From contig JBAJFE010000034.1 of NCBI GenBank assembly GCA_037903355.1, positions 372,001 to 436,000 of the forward strand: a DNA stretch of 64,000 bases, written 5' to 3'. Shown one piece after another: positions 13,329 through 24,263 of this stretch (the first letter of the stretch is position 1; the number at the start of each line of letters is the position of its first letter). The translations under genes and the position numbers were made by a program. A model generated the notes under the pieces. The model worked only from the letters and a program-made list of their open reading frames with translations. It was not told the DNA's origin and did not search any database. This DNA comes from Trichuris trichiura. Its lineage: Eukaryota > Nematoda > Enoplea > Trichinellida > Trichuridae.

Positions 13329-13366
13329 GCGAAGCTTTCGGCTCAATCTTGAGCCGTCATCAGCGC
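13329..13366 (-). ncRNA. Hammerhead-ribozyme-like motif, family 1, inverted arm
   Basis: On the minus strand: GCG, CTGATGA, extra C, stem II GGCTC/GAGCC with a six-base loop, GAAA, AGCTT, CGC. GCG/CGC would form stem I and AGCT is self-complementary. It is the inverted partner of the motif at 13892-13929. Confidence 0.6.
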
Positions 13367-13891
13367 ACGCAGGAGTTGCCCTCCCACTGAGTTTTTCCTC
13401 AGGAGTTGCTCCTCCACCTTTCCGAGTCGTGTGCGTGCCTGTTTAGTCGAACCTTGACCTGTCGAGGCTATACACACACGGCTGGATCAGCTTTGGAGCA
13501 AATTCTTTAGAGGCCGTCCTCGGCGGAGGCACAACGCGTAATAGGATGGTCAGTCAAAGTTATGTGAGGCGTCCTGTCGAAATGGGTCAACTTGCCGATG
13601 TTAGGGGCTAGGGCTGTTTGTCCACGTGTAGGGGGGTTTTCTTCTTTGTCCAATCCGATGTTTTCGAGTCCTGTTTTTGGCGCACCATGTGAGCGTCGTT
13701 TTCAGATATGAAGGCGTAAGGTTCGTAACGGGTTTGGTGGTTGAACAAGAAATGTACATGGATATCCTGTGAACAGCCGTGTGTGTATATCCTCGACAGG
13801 TCAAGGTTCGACTAGACAGGCACGCACACGACTCGGAAAGGTGGAGGAGCAACTCCTGAGGAAAAACTCGGTGGGAGGGCAACTCCTGCGT

Positions 13892-13929
13892 GCGCTGATG
13901 ACGGCTCAAGATTGAGCCGAAAGCTTCGC
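13892..13929 (+). ncRNA. Hammerhead-ribozyme-like motif, family 1
   Basis: Same elements in the same order as its inverted partner at 13329-13366, here in the tail-bearing copy. Stem II pairs perfectly over five base pairs. Confidence 0.65.
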
Positions 13930-14159
13930 CAGACTATTGTTTGGTTTTTCATACTTTGAACGACATTAAAGTTTTTTCACTTTTTGACTCGTTTTATGGG
14001 CAAATAAAAACGGGAAAAATCCATGTACACTTCTTGTTCAACCACCAAACCCGTTACGAACTTTACGCCTTCATATCTTTTCATAGGGTATCCTATATAA
14101 CGCGGAAAAAACGCTCAAAATTTGGACGAATTAACCGCAGATAACGAGGGCTGACTGTA

Positions 14160-14646
14160 TTTGAAAACTGATCTCGAAACAGGACACTTTCTGAAGAAGT
14201 ACGAAGCCTACTAAACCAGTAGCAAATGCAGTAAAACCTTCTGTGGCAAAGATAGCCGCACCGGCACCCCAGTGAGCGCGGGCACAAATCCATCCGTGGG
14301 AGCGCAGACCAAAGAACGACATGGGGCCTCAGATCCGACAGCGACAAGAGGGCACGACCTCTGGACTGGCGTGAGAACCTGGACATCGACGGCCTAGCAC
14401 AAAGGCGGCTAGCGTCAGGATTAGCCCCTGTCTCGCCGCTTCCTCACGGTAAGCAGATTAGACGAAGGCTAAAGAGCCAGAGGTCCCTGAGAAAGCGCAA
14501 GGCAGAAGTCTTGGAAGGCTATATAAACGTGTCGCTTCTGAGCTCACACAGTTCAGGCTAACTATACCAGCTGTCCGTTCACTCTATTGCATTTCTCCGA
14601 AATAAACCGTTATTCTACGCGAGTCTTAATGGTCCGGCAAACAACA
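14160..14646 (+). mobile_element. Possible LTR or LTR fragment
   Basis: This stretch has the order of parts seen in an LTR: a TATATAA box at 14520-14526, then about 75 bp further an AATAAA at 14601-14606, then GGTCCGGCAAACAACA just before 14647. The right border is sharp, because homology to the last PIGW exon starts exactly at 14647. I found no second copy and no internal retroviral-type genes, so solo LTR is only the best guess. The left border and target duplication are not visible. Confidence 0.35.
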
Positions 14647-14876
14647 CAACGCTAGTGGACTGGTCGTACTTTGCGCTGTGCATTCTCCCTCTGTTAATTG
14701 CGCAAATGTTAACTCCCTTCGTGGAAATGAATGGCCTTAAAATATTGCCTGTAATACTTGCTTGTTACGCAATTAAGTTGCTTGCGTTCGACGAAACTGA
14801 ATGGGGTCATCTTCAAGCGATAACAATGCGACAAAGTAAGGTTTTAACATCTTTCCTTCGTGCTGAAGCAATGTAG
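14647..14876 (+). pseudogene. PIGW last-exon fragment (5' truncated paralog)
   Basis: The frame from 14655 reads WSYFALCILPLLIAQM ... EWGHLQAITMRQSKVLTSFLRAEAM. It lines up with the C-terminus of the intact PIGW at 26113-26362 (LSYFLLCNVF ... QWGHLEAIRWRRSKLLTSLLRGKALQ). Nucleotide identity looks low (roughly 60% by eye) while the frame stays open over about 70 codons. A one-base insertion at the very start and the loss of all upstream exons make it non-functional as PIGW. The 5' border is an LTR-like sequence, which probably replaced the missing part. Confidence 0.65.
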
Positions 14877-16056
14877 TTTCGTTTTGCTTTTCTTTAGGAA
14901 ATAGACAAAATATGGCCTCCCGAAAGTAGCAAAATTAACATTGTAACTTAACGCTACTCGCAACTTGTCCTTTGCTGTGATGCGCAGGCAGACTTCAAAA
15001 GAACTTATACATTAAAGCGCGAAAATACCAATAGTCGTGCTTTCGTCCCTCAGTTATCAAACGGGAAGCAAAGATTGAGATTGAAACCAGAAGGAACACG
15101 CCATCTTCCGTTTTGTCGAATAGCTTTGCCAGGAATAAACATGTTGATTTTATTATTCACATTCTATTGCGCGCGCGCACGCGCCCATCATTAAACAAGA
15201 TTGATTGCCACCTCTACTGCCCGCGATGCGATATATTGCTTGGTGTTGAAGCTCTCTTGTCGCGGGATGTTCTATCAGTCGCCTAAATTTCGGGGATTAC
15301 AATTCTGAGGCAAACATAACAGCAATTATGCAACAGTTTCTACTTGTACTGTTTGAATATCTCCACGCTCATTTGCATGTAGGCTGAGCACTTGCACGAA
15401 TTTTAAAGCACTGTGAACCACTTGATGTCATCGATGTAAATGTTTATCGCATGGCGATGGTGTGTTAGGAAACAATGCCTCCACCTTTCCTCAGCATCAG
15501 TTCTTCAAGACAGAAAAGCGTCAGTTTTGAAGCTACTATTTGGTGGGAGACACCAAGTCATCTTTAGCATGTTGAAAATTCGCCTTCAAGTAGCAACATT
15601 TCCCAAGATTATGCGCGAAAAGAGGAAAAAGCTTATTCCAGTAATATTCAGCTAACATGAGACCTGAACGTGATGACATTTATTCTTCTGCAGTATAAGT
15701 AGTGTCACGTGAGAGCTTCTTGGCATGGTTAACAAAATGGATCCTTTCGGAAGAGAGTGAAGGTGAGCAAGCGCAAAACACGTCGTTAATAGACAATTTT
15801 ATAAGTTGTATTCCCAACCGACCACTTTACAGAATGAGAAACCATGTCTGCTTACTATTGCTTTCTTACCATTAACGTGCGAACTCCAACAGTTTTAGAG
15901 TCAGAAATGAACTGTACAACGAACACATCGGAATAGTTAACGTCGGGCACGCAGTTCTGTGTTAAATTGAAACTACAGAGAGTTAAAAACTGGGTGAAAG
16001 TAACTGTCGAATGTTGCCTGCAATAGTTTCATTCTATCGATAGCGCGCTTGTAAAA

Positions 16057-16508
16057 TTGCGGAGTCGACAATTTTCCATATTAGTGGCTTCACTGCATCG
16101 CTGTAATTTCATGCATACATTACTCAGTCGCCTGTTAATTGGAAGCGCATACGGAGTAACCAACTTAACTCAACATGTCTCCTCGTTTCTTTGCCCTATA
16201 TGTCAGCGTATTGTGAACTCATATATCTGGGAAGCGGATCTGTTAACCACATAGGGTGCCGTTGCCACTATCCCTCATGTAGGGGGCCATCGAAGACACG
16301 AACGCCATCATTCCGAGGTCATCACCACTTTAAGTTCAACCGTCGAATTAATCATGCGTTTCAGCAAGGAAAACGGTTGGAGTTGGCATGGGAGAACACC
16401 TTTGAATTCCATTGGAGCAACCTTTACGGACAACTCGAGGACATGGATGGCCTAGTGCCATCGTGTTGTTACAACTTGTTTAAAAAATCTTCATACGTAC
16501 ACCGATAA
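16057..16508 (+). CDS. Open frames conserved in both duplicate copies, unknown
   Basis: Two overlapping frames, 65 codons (16057-16254) and 105 codons (16191-16508), are kept in the duplicate at 27516-27713 and 27650-27976. The longer one reads ...GPSKTRTPSFRGHHHFKFNRRINHAFQQGKRLELAWENTFEF... and differs from its copy mainly near the C-terminus. No family is recognised and no signal peptide is clear. The conservation may only reflect the near-identity of this block, so coding is doubtful. Confidence 0.2.
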
Positions 16509-19091
16509 CAAATGTAGTTCTCTCGTGTGGGCAAAGCAAGCCAACCGATCACACCGAAGCAAGACAATACGAAATACGCAACCTAAAGCATAATATAATA
16601 ATAAAGTGTGCAGTTAGAAAGTGGCAGTTGCAATTTGTACTTACGACTGCATACCGTAACAAGCATTTTTGAATTCTGCGCAACAATTAAGTACGCACTC
16701 ACAAAAGCAGGTAACCAGTTTGAAACTTGTTTCTTAATAGATTGCAAGGTCAATTCTCTGTGTGAAGTGCTGTTTGAATAAAGCCGATAATCGACAGTGA
16801 CTCGAAAACCTCTGAACGCTGTCTGCTATGCACGTGTACGCTGAGTAGTAAAACATTCGCTTCATTTCCGCGCGATCACTTAAAACTGACTCGTGAGAAT
16901 CTTTATGACAATAGTGAACGGAAGCGCCACTATTTTCTAATGTGTTAAGTCGATAAACTTCAAGATAAATTGGAATACAATGATTATTTGCGTATCTGGC
17001 TTATCCGTAAAATGACTATACAACTCCAACAACGTTAATCAATATCAAAAGAGTGTATTTCTCAATGGAATGTACAGTCTTGTAGCCTTTTGTTCGGTAA
17101 AGTCAGTCGCGCAGATTACAATTCGTTAACGTTACGATGTAAAGCTGTAAGGAATTAAGCCATTTCATTTCTAATGTAAGTAACCGCATTTTCGAAAGTC
17201 AGCACATCACTTTCTCTTTAACGTTACTCTTCAATTGCTCTTATCCCCTTCAAGTACTGATTACGCTGTTTTTTGTCTGCGTTCCTTCAATGCACTTCTC
17301 AGTGGTGATAATAATACAATGAAAAAAAGTGAGTCAACTTTCCACGACAAAGTTATGATACAAGATGTTTGTTAAGTCCGCTGGCGTAAGCTTTATTTCT
17401 TCGTCAAACGTCACACAGTCGTTGAGCGTAGCTTGCACCTAATTCCCAGAAGTCCTACGTTGTTTACGCGTTGTCCATTTATAGGACTCGGTTGACCTTG
17501 TTAGTTAAATTATGAGTATGTGACAAATATTGTTTTGGGTCGACGAGTAACGACCTAATTGTGATTAACAAGGGAAACGAGCATAATATGTTTTGATACA
17601 CAACAATGTTGCCATTGCACGCTGAAAAAATAGCAGTGTTCAACGGTCATAACGACTGCAACGAAGGTGAGTGAACATGAAAACATTTTCCACACTGCGC
17701 ATTCTCAGCTCGCCAAGAGCGAGCGCATCATCTGCACGAACGAGTCTATTACCTTATTCGTTTTTCGACAATTAAATTGCTCTTTGAAAGGATAATAGCA
17801 AAGAAAAGAAAGGAACGGTGTCAATATGGATTCAAAATCAACCATTTCGTCGTATTTTTATCGAACCACAATCGGACAGTTGAAAGCGCCACAAGTTCCT
17901 TCAGTAGCTCGCCATAAGTGATCGCATTCTCGTCCGTACGTTGAACGAACAATGGCCTTTAAGGGAAAAGGTATCCTTTGGTCTCGAAGATTAGCAAACG
18001 GCGGTGGCTCCGCGTCACCGTTAAGCCGACGGCTTAGCGTTACTAATATCTTTTACTTCAGCAGTGCATCACCGCCATTGCCTGCATATCATCACAAATG
18101 GCTGCAAATTAACATTTGCCTTAGAATAGTTGCAGATAAGTGAAGTACAGTTTGAACATCTGCTTACCTTTATCTTCTTCAGTCGTTATGCACAGCGGCT
18201 CTCTGTTATATCGGCTGAATAATCAACTAATCGTTGATTCAGTAATCGCAGTTCACTTATCGTACCAACTAAGCCTTTTGCATTTGTTCATAGCGAAGTG
18301 AAAATGAACTCTGTCGTAGCGGGGAATGCAGGTTCATAGTTTGTTTAAACTCAACTACAGCTGATGCTTTAAACATTAACATTTTAATGTAATTTTTTGA
18401 TTGGTTATACTGACCTGCTCCCTCTTAAATTTTGAAAGGCTTTATTAATTCATAATAGCTTACGGAGGTAATTGCGACGCGTTCGGTCGGGTTGGAAAGC
18501 CAACGAACGTGCAAACACTTCATAAGGGTTTAGCGGCAATCATTCTTGCAAATGACTTTGAAAAAACATAAAGGCAGCGTTGCGAGCTCTCCATGTAGTA
18601 ACTGCGTCCCAGAACATTTTTCCCGTTCTTCCTACTTGAGAACACTTAAGTGATTTCCCACGTCCGCTTGCTTGGTTTCAAAATCTGCTCGTATGAAACC
18701 ATCGTATAGTGGGAGGGCGTATTATATTATTCCCTGCTGTATTTCAAGAGCTGCTTCTTCAACAGATTTATTAATAGTTAGGTTCATTAATAGTTTTCAT
18801 TTTTTCTGTACAAGGAAAGCGTTTCACTTTGTTACGCTGCGCATCTATGCACTAGATTCCTTAATGTCCGCTACGCGCGACAGAACCATGAACATAGAAA
18901 AACAGGCAATGTTATGCGCCACAGGATTGACTGTTTGTAACAATGCGTCTCATACGACTCTCAGCTAAGCTGCCATTGCTCTTATTACCATCACGAACAT
19001 CGTTGTTTACGGTTCAGAACAGAAAAATGTTTTAATTATTTTCTCTAATAGTTATTCCACGGTTGGTAACAAAAAAACTTCAGTTGTTTTT

Positions 19092-19424
19092 TCAGCTCTT
19101 CGGTGACATATTGGTCAAATTGATTGTTTCCGGAAAGTTCGTATAATTGAAAAGATGCCGTTCCTGCATATAATCGTTCCAGACGTGCCACTTCAGGTTG
19201 ACTTTAAGTAGTTCAAAATTTTTGACAGTTTCTTCCTGTCCAAGATGGAGATGTTTGAAATTTTCCTGGAACAGTTTAGGTTCATTGCGACTGAACAAAA
19301 TCTGACGGGTGAACACAACCATTAAACAGCCTCTGAAGCTTTCCAAAAGGTTTATTGGGGCCTTATTTTTTAGACGTCGTACCTTATAGAAATGCAGGTT
19401 CTTTAAAGGCAAACAGGGCCCCAT
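19092..19424 (-). CDS. Unknown exon-like frame, conserved in the duplicate
   Basis: The 110-codon frame ends ...TVKNFELLKVNLKWHVWNDYMQERHLFNYTNFPETINLTNMSPKS. The diverged duplicate (about 30610-30790, minus strand) encodes a similar string, TVKNFEVLKVNLTWRIWNNHMEKWHLFSS..., although the DNA differs at many places. Protein-level similarity across a diverged DNA pair hints at a coding exon, perhaps the last exon of a gene whose other exons lie at higher coordinates. I do not recognise the family. Confidence 0.35.
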   Translation of the reverse strand: MGPCLPLKNLHFYKVRRLKNKAPINLLESFRGCLMVVFTRQILFSRNEPKLFQENFKHLHLGQEETVKNFELLKVNLKWHVWNDYMQERHLFNYTNFPETINLTNMSPKS

Positions 19425-19560
19425 TGTCTTTTGCCCTTCTTAGCGAGCATAGCCACCGTCTAGTTCTCTCCTTACCTCAACCCAGGTCGAAGTGTAAACG
19501 TTATGTTTTGGCGTAGGTGTAATTAAGAGCGAAATAAATGGCTGCAACAGTTTCAGTTTG
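19391..19560 (+). repeat. Dispersed repeat, copy 2
   Basis: Starts with GAAATGCAGGTTCTTTAAAG and later has AAACGTTATGTT. Both blocks are shared with the stretch near 52663-52790, and the start also with the inverted copy near 5.4 kb. The borders are approximate. Confidence 0.4.
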
Positions 19561-22500
19561 AATGTGAGCCTCAACGAGAGAACGTGCGCTTGTTTAGTCA
19601 CAATGTGCGACATTTCAAAAAATTCAGTGCTTCAAACATGATGGTTGAGTCGTCTTTAAATATTTTATTTTGTTCGAATGTCCACTTTCTGCTTAACACC
19701 TTTTTAGCAGAATAAAAGTCACAGCAGCGACTAGTCGCTTTCGAACTATTTGGCATCTTTAAGAATATCGCAGTAATGCAGCAATGGCTTTTATCTCTGG
19801 ATGTGCCAACTGTTGGCGCGTTAATCTGGTTGCTGACGTGGCTTTCGGTTAGCTAACCTAAACATCATTTATTGTAGAGTACGTGTCGCTTGGTAGTCGT
19901 TTGCTGTCGGTGGTCGGTTGTCTGCTCCGCAAGTGAATAGGTCGAAAGTGCCGGCTAAGTCTTATGAGATGTGTCTTTGCCTGAAAGCTTTTCAACAAAT
20001 CAATTTCCTTTGCCTTCAGGCAGTTGGAGTACGATCCGGATAGTGCGAGCAAAGCAATTAGTCCGAGTTGCACGCGCGTCATTCTGAAGGATGTGCAAGT
20101 TCCCCTGAAGGATTCCTTCAAAGTTTGTGAAGCTTTTTCGGCGCAAAAAATTGCACGATTTTTTCGTTGCAGGCGGTCAACCAGTTGTTGAACACGTACG
20201 CGCAGGAGCGAAAATGACAAATCGGCAAACTGGTCTTAATGCATTGGAATGCAGTCTTTTGCGCTTATGCGTTTCGTGGTAAGTCTAGCGAACTAGTTTC
20301 TACGTTATCATCATAGCTACAAAATAGTAGGTATTTAGGCTTTGCACTTTCAAGTTTCTTACTTCGCATTGTCTACGAGCATAGCTGCTTTTACAACTGA
20401 CTTTTCATATCCTTTTCTTTTTTTTCAAGGCTTATTGTTCCGGTGTGTGTATTTTCAGAATTGCTTGGCCATTCCATACGGCTTAGTCATCTCTATTCCA
20501 GCAACACTCGTCGTTTAAGGCATTTTTTCCAGTCTTTTGATAGGCTTAATTTGCTTTATACTGGGCCTAATAATCGTAGTGTGTTCGCAGAACGTTCTAT
20601 CTGATCATATGTTTCATAAAGTATGTTAAAGATGCAGTGCTGTTGAGTTAGCTCTTCATTTATTAAAATTTTCTAAATATGCATTGTTAGAGTTGATCTA
20701 TCGCGTCTCAATTCACTCTCATAGCTTAAAAATAGCAGTCTCATACTAGTGGTCGAATAAGAAATCCATGAAACGTTGTAAGTGCACAGTTTTCCCCAAT
20801 TGTCTTCGCTTCCTTTTTTATTTGAATTCACATTTTTCAGGCGCAAGCTGACGAACTTGGATACTTTTTCTATCATGTTTTCATTTGTCTGTACGTGGTT
20901 TTCATTCTGATACATGGAACCCTATGCGGTCGGTTGGCACAAGTTTAAATGGTCTGTTCAGCTTTATGGATGGTTCAGCGTTTAGTGGTACGGTGACTTC
21001 GTATAAAAGAAAAGGTCTCTTTCGGGCTCCAGTCGTCTCCCACCTTAGCAAGTATGTGAACAACGGCGGCCGAAGTAAACAGTTTTTTCTTCTCTCTTTT
21101 TTGTTTCCAAGTTTTCTTGTTTCTTTCCTATTTTTCAGAAGAGAAACTACGCATGCGAAAGTCTGGCGTTCAATTTGAAGTTCTCCTTTGTCCGCTCTCT
21201 TTTCCCTGACGTGACTGCCGTAAGATTGCCTTCGAAGCTTTTGCTTTCTCCTTGCAGCGATAGACGTTTTATAGAAAATGACAGAACTGAAGCTGACAGT
21301 CGCAGAAGAAATCTCTAACAGAGAACTTTAAAATCCTCGGTTTAAATGATGGAAAACGATGCAAGAGAAATCTCCCCGCATACATTACACAGATATTGAC
21401 CGCTGACGACGGGTCGCGACAGACCCGAAAGCTCTGGAAGTTCTTTTTTCTTTTTTGTGCTTACCAACGGGACACAGCTGCCGTATTAAAGACGCTGAAT
21501 GAGAGAACTGTTGGAAAGGCAGTCGAAAATGGCCGATCAACAATCACGCGACAAGCTGCTGCAGTCGGTAGAAAGATAGCGACCATTTTTCCATCTTTCC
21601 TACTGCGCGCCTATTTTCGTCAGCCGACAAGAAAAGCGAAGATGCCATTTGCGGCGGGGCCGTTGGTCCTTTATGTTCCTTATTTTTCATTGTCATTGGT
21701 TTTACGCTTTCTGTATTTGTTGCTCGCAATGTTGTTATTTTTTAACCATGACGAGACTGATGCGCCCAAATCCTTGCCAAAGACATTATAACAATTTTTT
21801 CTCCGCCTCGTTGTTATCTTCTTCAAATCGATTGGTCAAGTGACCAACTATATTTTGCTTTAATGAAGATGCTTGCCCATGTGGCTTAACTCATCGATTT
21901 CAGCTTATCATCATGCGTCCGTCCAATTTCGATTCTGTAAAAGAGATATTCCAATTTACACTGTTGGCGCACGTGTCATTCATGCTGCGATGCAGCATGC
22001 TATTTTTGTTACGATGGCGAAACGTTCACCTTTCCCAATGGTAAGTTAAACCAGGTTGCTTTCTTCATGTCTGCCTCATTTTTTTGAGCTTAATCAGTGA
22101 GTCTACTGTAGCAGCTAACCTTTAGAACTTATATGTTTAATGCAAAGAAGAAGTATAGCATCTTGCTTTGAACGTCCTCTGCTTTAGGTAACCGTTATTA
22201 CAGCAGCGCGCATCGGCTTTTCAATAATCTCTCTTTTTTCTACGTAGTGGCTTGTATTTTGAGAAGTTTTTTACCCTCCCAAAGCCGAGCAACATCTCGC
22301 TGTCCAACCTTCCGATTGGCGGAATTTGTGTATCAGAATAACAAAGTTACAATACGAACATTTAAGCTGCAATCGCATCCTCATCATAAAGTACGCTTCA
22401 ACTGGACCTATGCAAATTGAGTTCAGGTCAGCTTGGCTTTGAAAACAATTGGTCCTGTTGCCATATCAGCGCTGACCTATACAGCCTATTCGCCATAATT

Positions 22501-23772
22501 CCAGCATAATTGGTAAATAGGAAGCTAAGTGTTGCAGCTAAAGAACCACGAAGTGTCAATGGGCACATTGTCGCGCGGAGGGAATACTTGGCACAATGCC
22601 AATGGTATACACTGCTTACGATGGAGTTCGTAAGATCTGCTGTTTCTGCAGTCTACACATGCAGTAGACTTCATGCATAGGATATAATTTAAAGATATTC
22701 TGCAGGCAAGTGTATATGGCAAAGATGCTGTCCAAGTTCTTGGATATCCTGCCCATCACGAATGTCTAACTTATAAGCAATTTTTACCTTTTTACAAGCC
22801 GTGTATGCAAGTATATTCAAGATAGGCACGGCATGTATGCCGTAGAAGGGGTAGACAGCATAAATATCCGATGCGTGCAGTTATATACACCATAGATACT
22901 CCATCAATGCGGTAGTGACCCTACTTATGCTAAATATAAGGAATGTGTACCACGTAGAAGCTATATGTGTTGCAACTATTTTTCTTATGCACATATATAT
23001 ATTATATAGCGTACATACTACACGTGTAGCACGGAAACAGTGATCTCGCACGTCTTTTCCTTATACGCGAATTATATTGCGCCTATGTTGAGCATTTAAT
23101 GAATACCTTGTGTATATACGATCTGTGTAATGTTAATATTGCGTATGAGTAACGGAAATCGTCGTAAGCAGTATGTACTGCACCCAGGCTTCTTCTGTGA
23201 TTACCGTGCACAGTTTCCGCGTAGCAATGGCAGGCAACCTGAATACGCGAGTGCAGATACGGCAACAGGGCGAATTGCTCTTTGGCCAACCTGTGTTGAA
23301 GTCAGTTTGCAGCAGTTCGATGACAATAGACTGCCCAAACGAAGTTTCGTTTTTAATTGCATTCTTGTTGCATACACGATGTTGTCTTAAAGTTTTCCTT
23401 AAATAATATTAGTAGACGGCCCTTCATTGTCCTAACTTGTCATTGTGCCGGCCGTATCTTTCGCCAAGTATGATTCTGATAGGGTAGTTTCGCTGTATCT
23501 TTTTTCGGTATCCCTTTTAACTTACAGCCTATTACGGGACTTAGGTTTCTTTGCACATCTTTCTACGGTACCTGTGCTTGTTCAGTTTCTATAAAGGAGT
23601 TATAAAATCGCGATAATTTCGGGGCGCTTCCTGCCACGCCCTCAACGCTTAATGAGTTGGGATAATTGCACAGAAGCGTCAGGTTTTTCGATAATCTATG
23701 CTTTCTTCGTAGCCGACAGTTCATATTTGAAAAAACAGTTTTCTTGCTGTATTTCCCAGCAAGTGAAAGTAA
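19561..23772. other. Region without recognised genes
   Basis: Several open frames of 60-130 codons occur. One on the minus strand (20220-19858) contains a Met followed by a hydrophobic, signal-peptide-like run (MTRVQLGLIALLALSGS) but resembles nothing I know. A single hammerhead-like motif lies at 21400-21437. The first exon or promoter of PIGW may lie in the right part. Confidence 0.45.
21400..21437 (+). ncRNA. Hammerhead-ribozyme-like motif, family 2, solitary
   Basis: CCG, CTGACGA, extra C, stem II GGGTC/GACCC with six-base loop GCGACA, GAAA, AGCTC, TGG. Stem I can form with one G-U pair. Sequence downstream (AACGGGACACAGCTG) resembles that after other family-2 motifs, but I could not define element borders. 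Confidence 0.6.
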
Positions 23773-23774
23773 TA

Positions 23775-24090
23775 CAGTTGAACATCTAAAGTTGACCGTC
23801 CCCCTAGATTGACCGACCTTTCACTAGTTGGCTTGTCGGCACCTTAATAAGCGCCTGGACAACTTCCGTAAGCATCAAGTTGACTGCTTTAGCCGTGACG
23901 TGGTAAATAGAAGCAATGCTAGTTTAATCTCTGTCAGTTGACCAGTCTGCTGAATGGACAACTTACGGTGGTTCAACTGCAATCTATTTAGCCGAGCCAC
24001 GTGTACCCACAGGTTCCATATGTTGACCACCTCCTATGCTGACCAGTTTTTCCCGGTCTGTTGGGTCGTCAACTTACGGAGGTTCAACTG
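23775..24090. mobile_element. Short TA-flanked inverted-repeat transposon (MITE)
   Basis: The ends are CAGTTGAAC... and ...GTTCAACTG, flanked by TA at 23773-23774 and 24091-24092, which fits a non-autonomous Tc1/mariner/pogo-type element. An extra internal copy of the right end (AACTTACGGTGGTTCAACTG near 23960-23979) suggests a nested or partly duplicated element. It has no coding capacity. Confidence 0.7.
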
Positions 24091-24263
24091 TATTTGCTAT
24101 GGTCAGAGGCAAAAGACGAGGTAAGAAAGCATTTCCTAAAAATATGACTTAGGTCAGAGCGCAACTTCAATGATACTCTATGCAGCCATTGCGGCAATGC
24201 GTTTTTGGCTATATTCTAAGTAGAACTAACAATGCGTCGCTGAAGTGAGCTACAAGCGTTCCA

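Larger units (their letters stand above)
13220..14077 (+). mobile_element. Penelope-type terminal element with inverted hammerhead motifs, nested in Tigger
   Basis: The insert is flanked by TTTTCATAGGGT (13208-13219 and 14078-14089), a 12-nt target-site duplication inside Tigger DNA. The left part is an inverted copy of the right part, about 270 bp long, and the right part ends in a 38-nt tail (14040-14077) not present at the left end; the tail holds ACCCGTTACGAAC. A third, short inverted piece with the tail lies in the middle (about 13704-13770). The same unit forms the 3' end of the reverse-transcriptase fragment at 62.0-63.1 kb, which ties it to Penelope-like elements. The reading frames inside it are by-products of the repeat. 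Confidence 0.82.
12118..14157 (+). mobile_element. Tigger DNA transposon, internally deleted, with nested insertion
   Basis: The left end (CAGTCGGCCCTCGTTAACC) and right end (complement CAGTCAGCCCTCGTTATC) are Tigger terminal repeats, flanked by TA at 12116-12117 and 14158-14159. The orientation is opposite to its neighbour. From about 12200 the sequence jumps into the C-terminal transposase region, so the DNA-binding and catalytic parts are deleted. An 858-bp hammerhead-bearing element sits at 13220-14077 near the right end. Confidence 0.85.
14647..19390. repeat. 4.7-kb segmental duplication, copy 1
   Basis: This segment matches 26113-30900 in the same order and orientation. Identity is uneven. 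By eye about 15300-16430 and 16945-17290 are nearly identical to the other copy, while 14.65-15.2 kb and 16.5-16.93 kb are clearly more diverged. Copy 1 has about 247 bp (17362-17608) and about 220 bp (18.27-18.49 kb) that copy 2 lacks. Copy 2 has a 503-bp ribozyme element that copy 1 lacks. Apart from the PIGW fragment and the open frames listed separately, no gene is recognised here. Confidence 0.9.

Noticed and set aside
13601..13909. 102-codon frame, also present as a 121-codon frame at 55775-56140
   Set aside because: Both run across the inverted ribozyme element; the translation is of repeat DNA and has no protein similarity.
20885..21178. 97-codon plus-strand frame
   Set aside because: No family, low-complexity Phe/Ser-rich end, no conservation available to support it.
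24100..24121. Possible first PIGW exon (MVRGKRR before GTAAGA)
   Set aside because: Joining it to the acceptor at 24301 runs into a stop codon at once.
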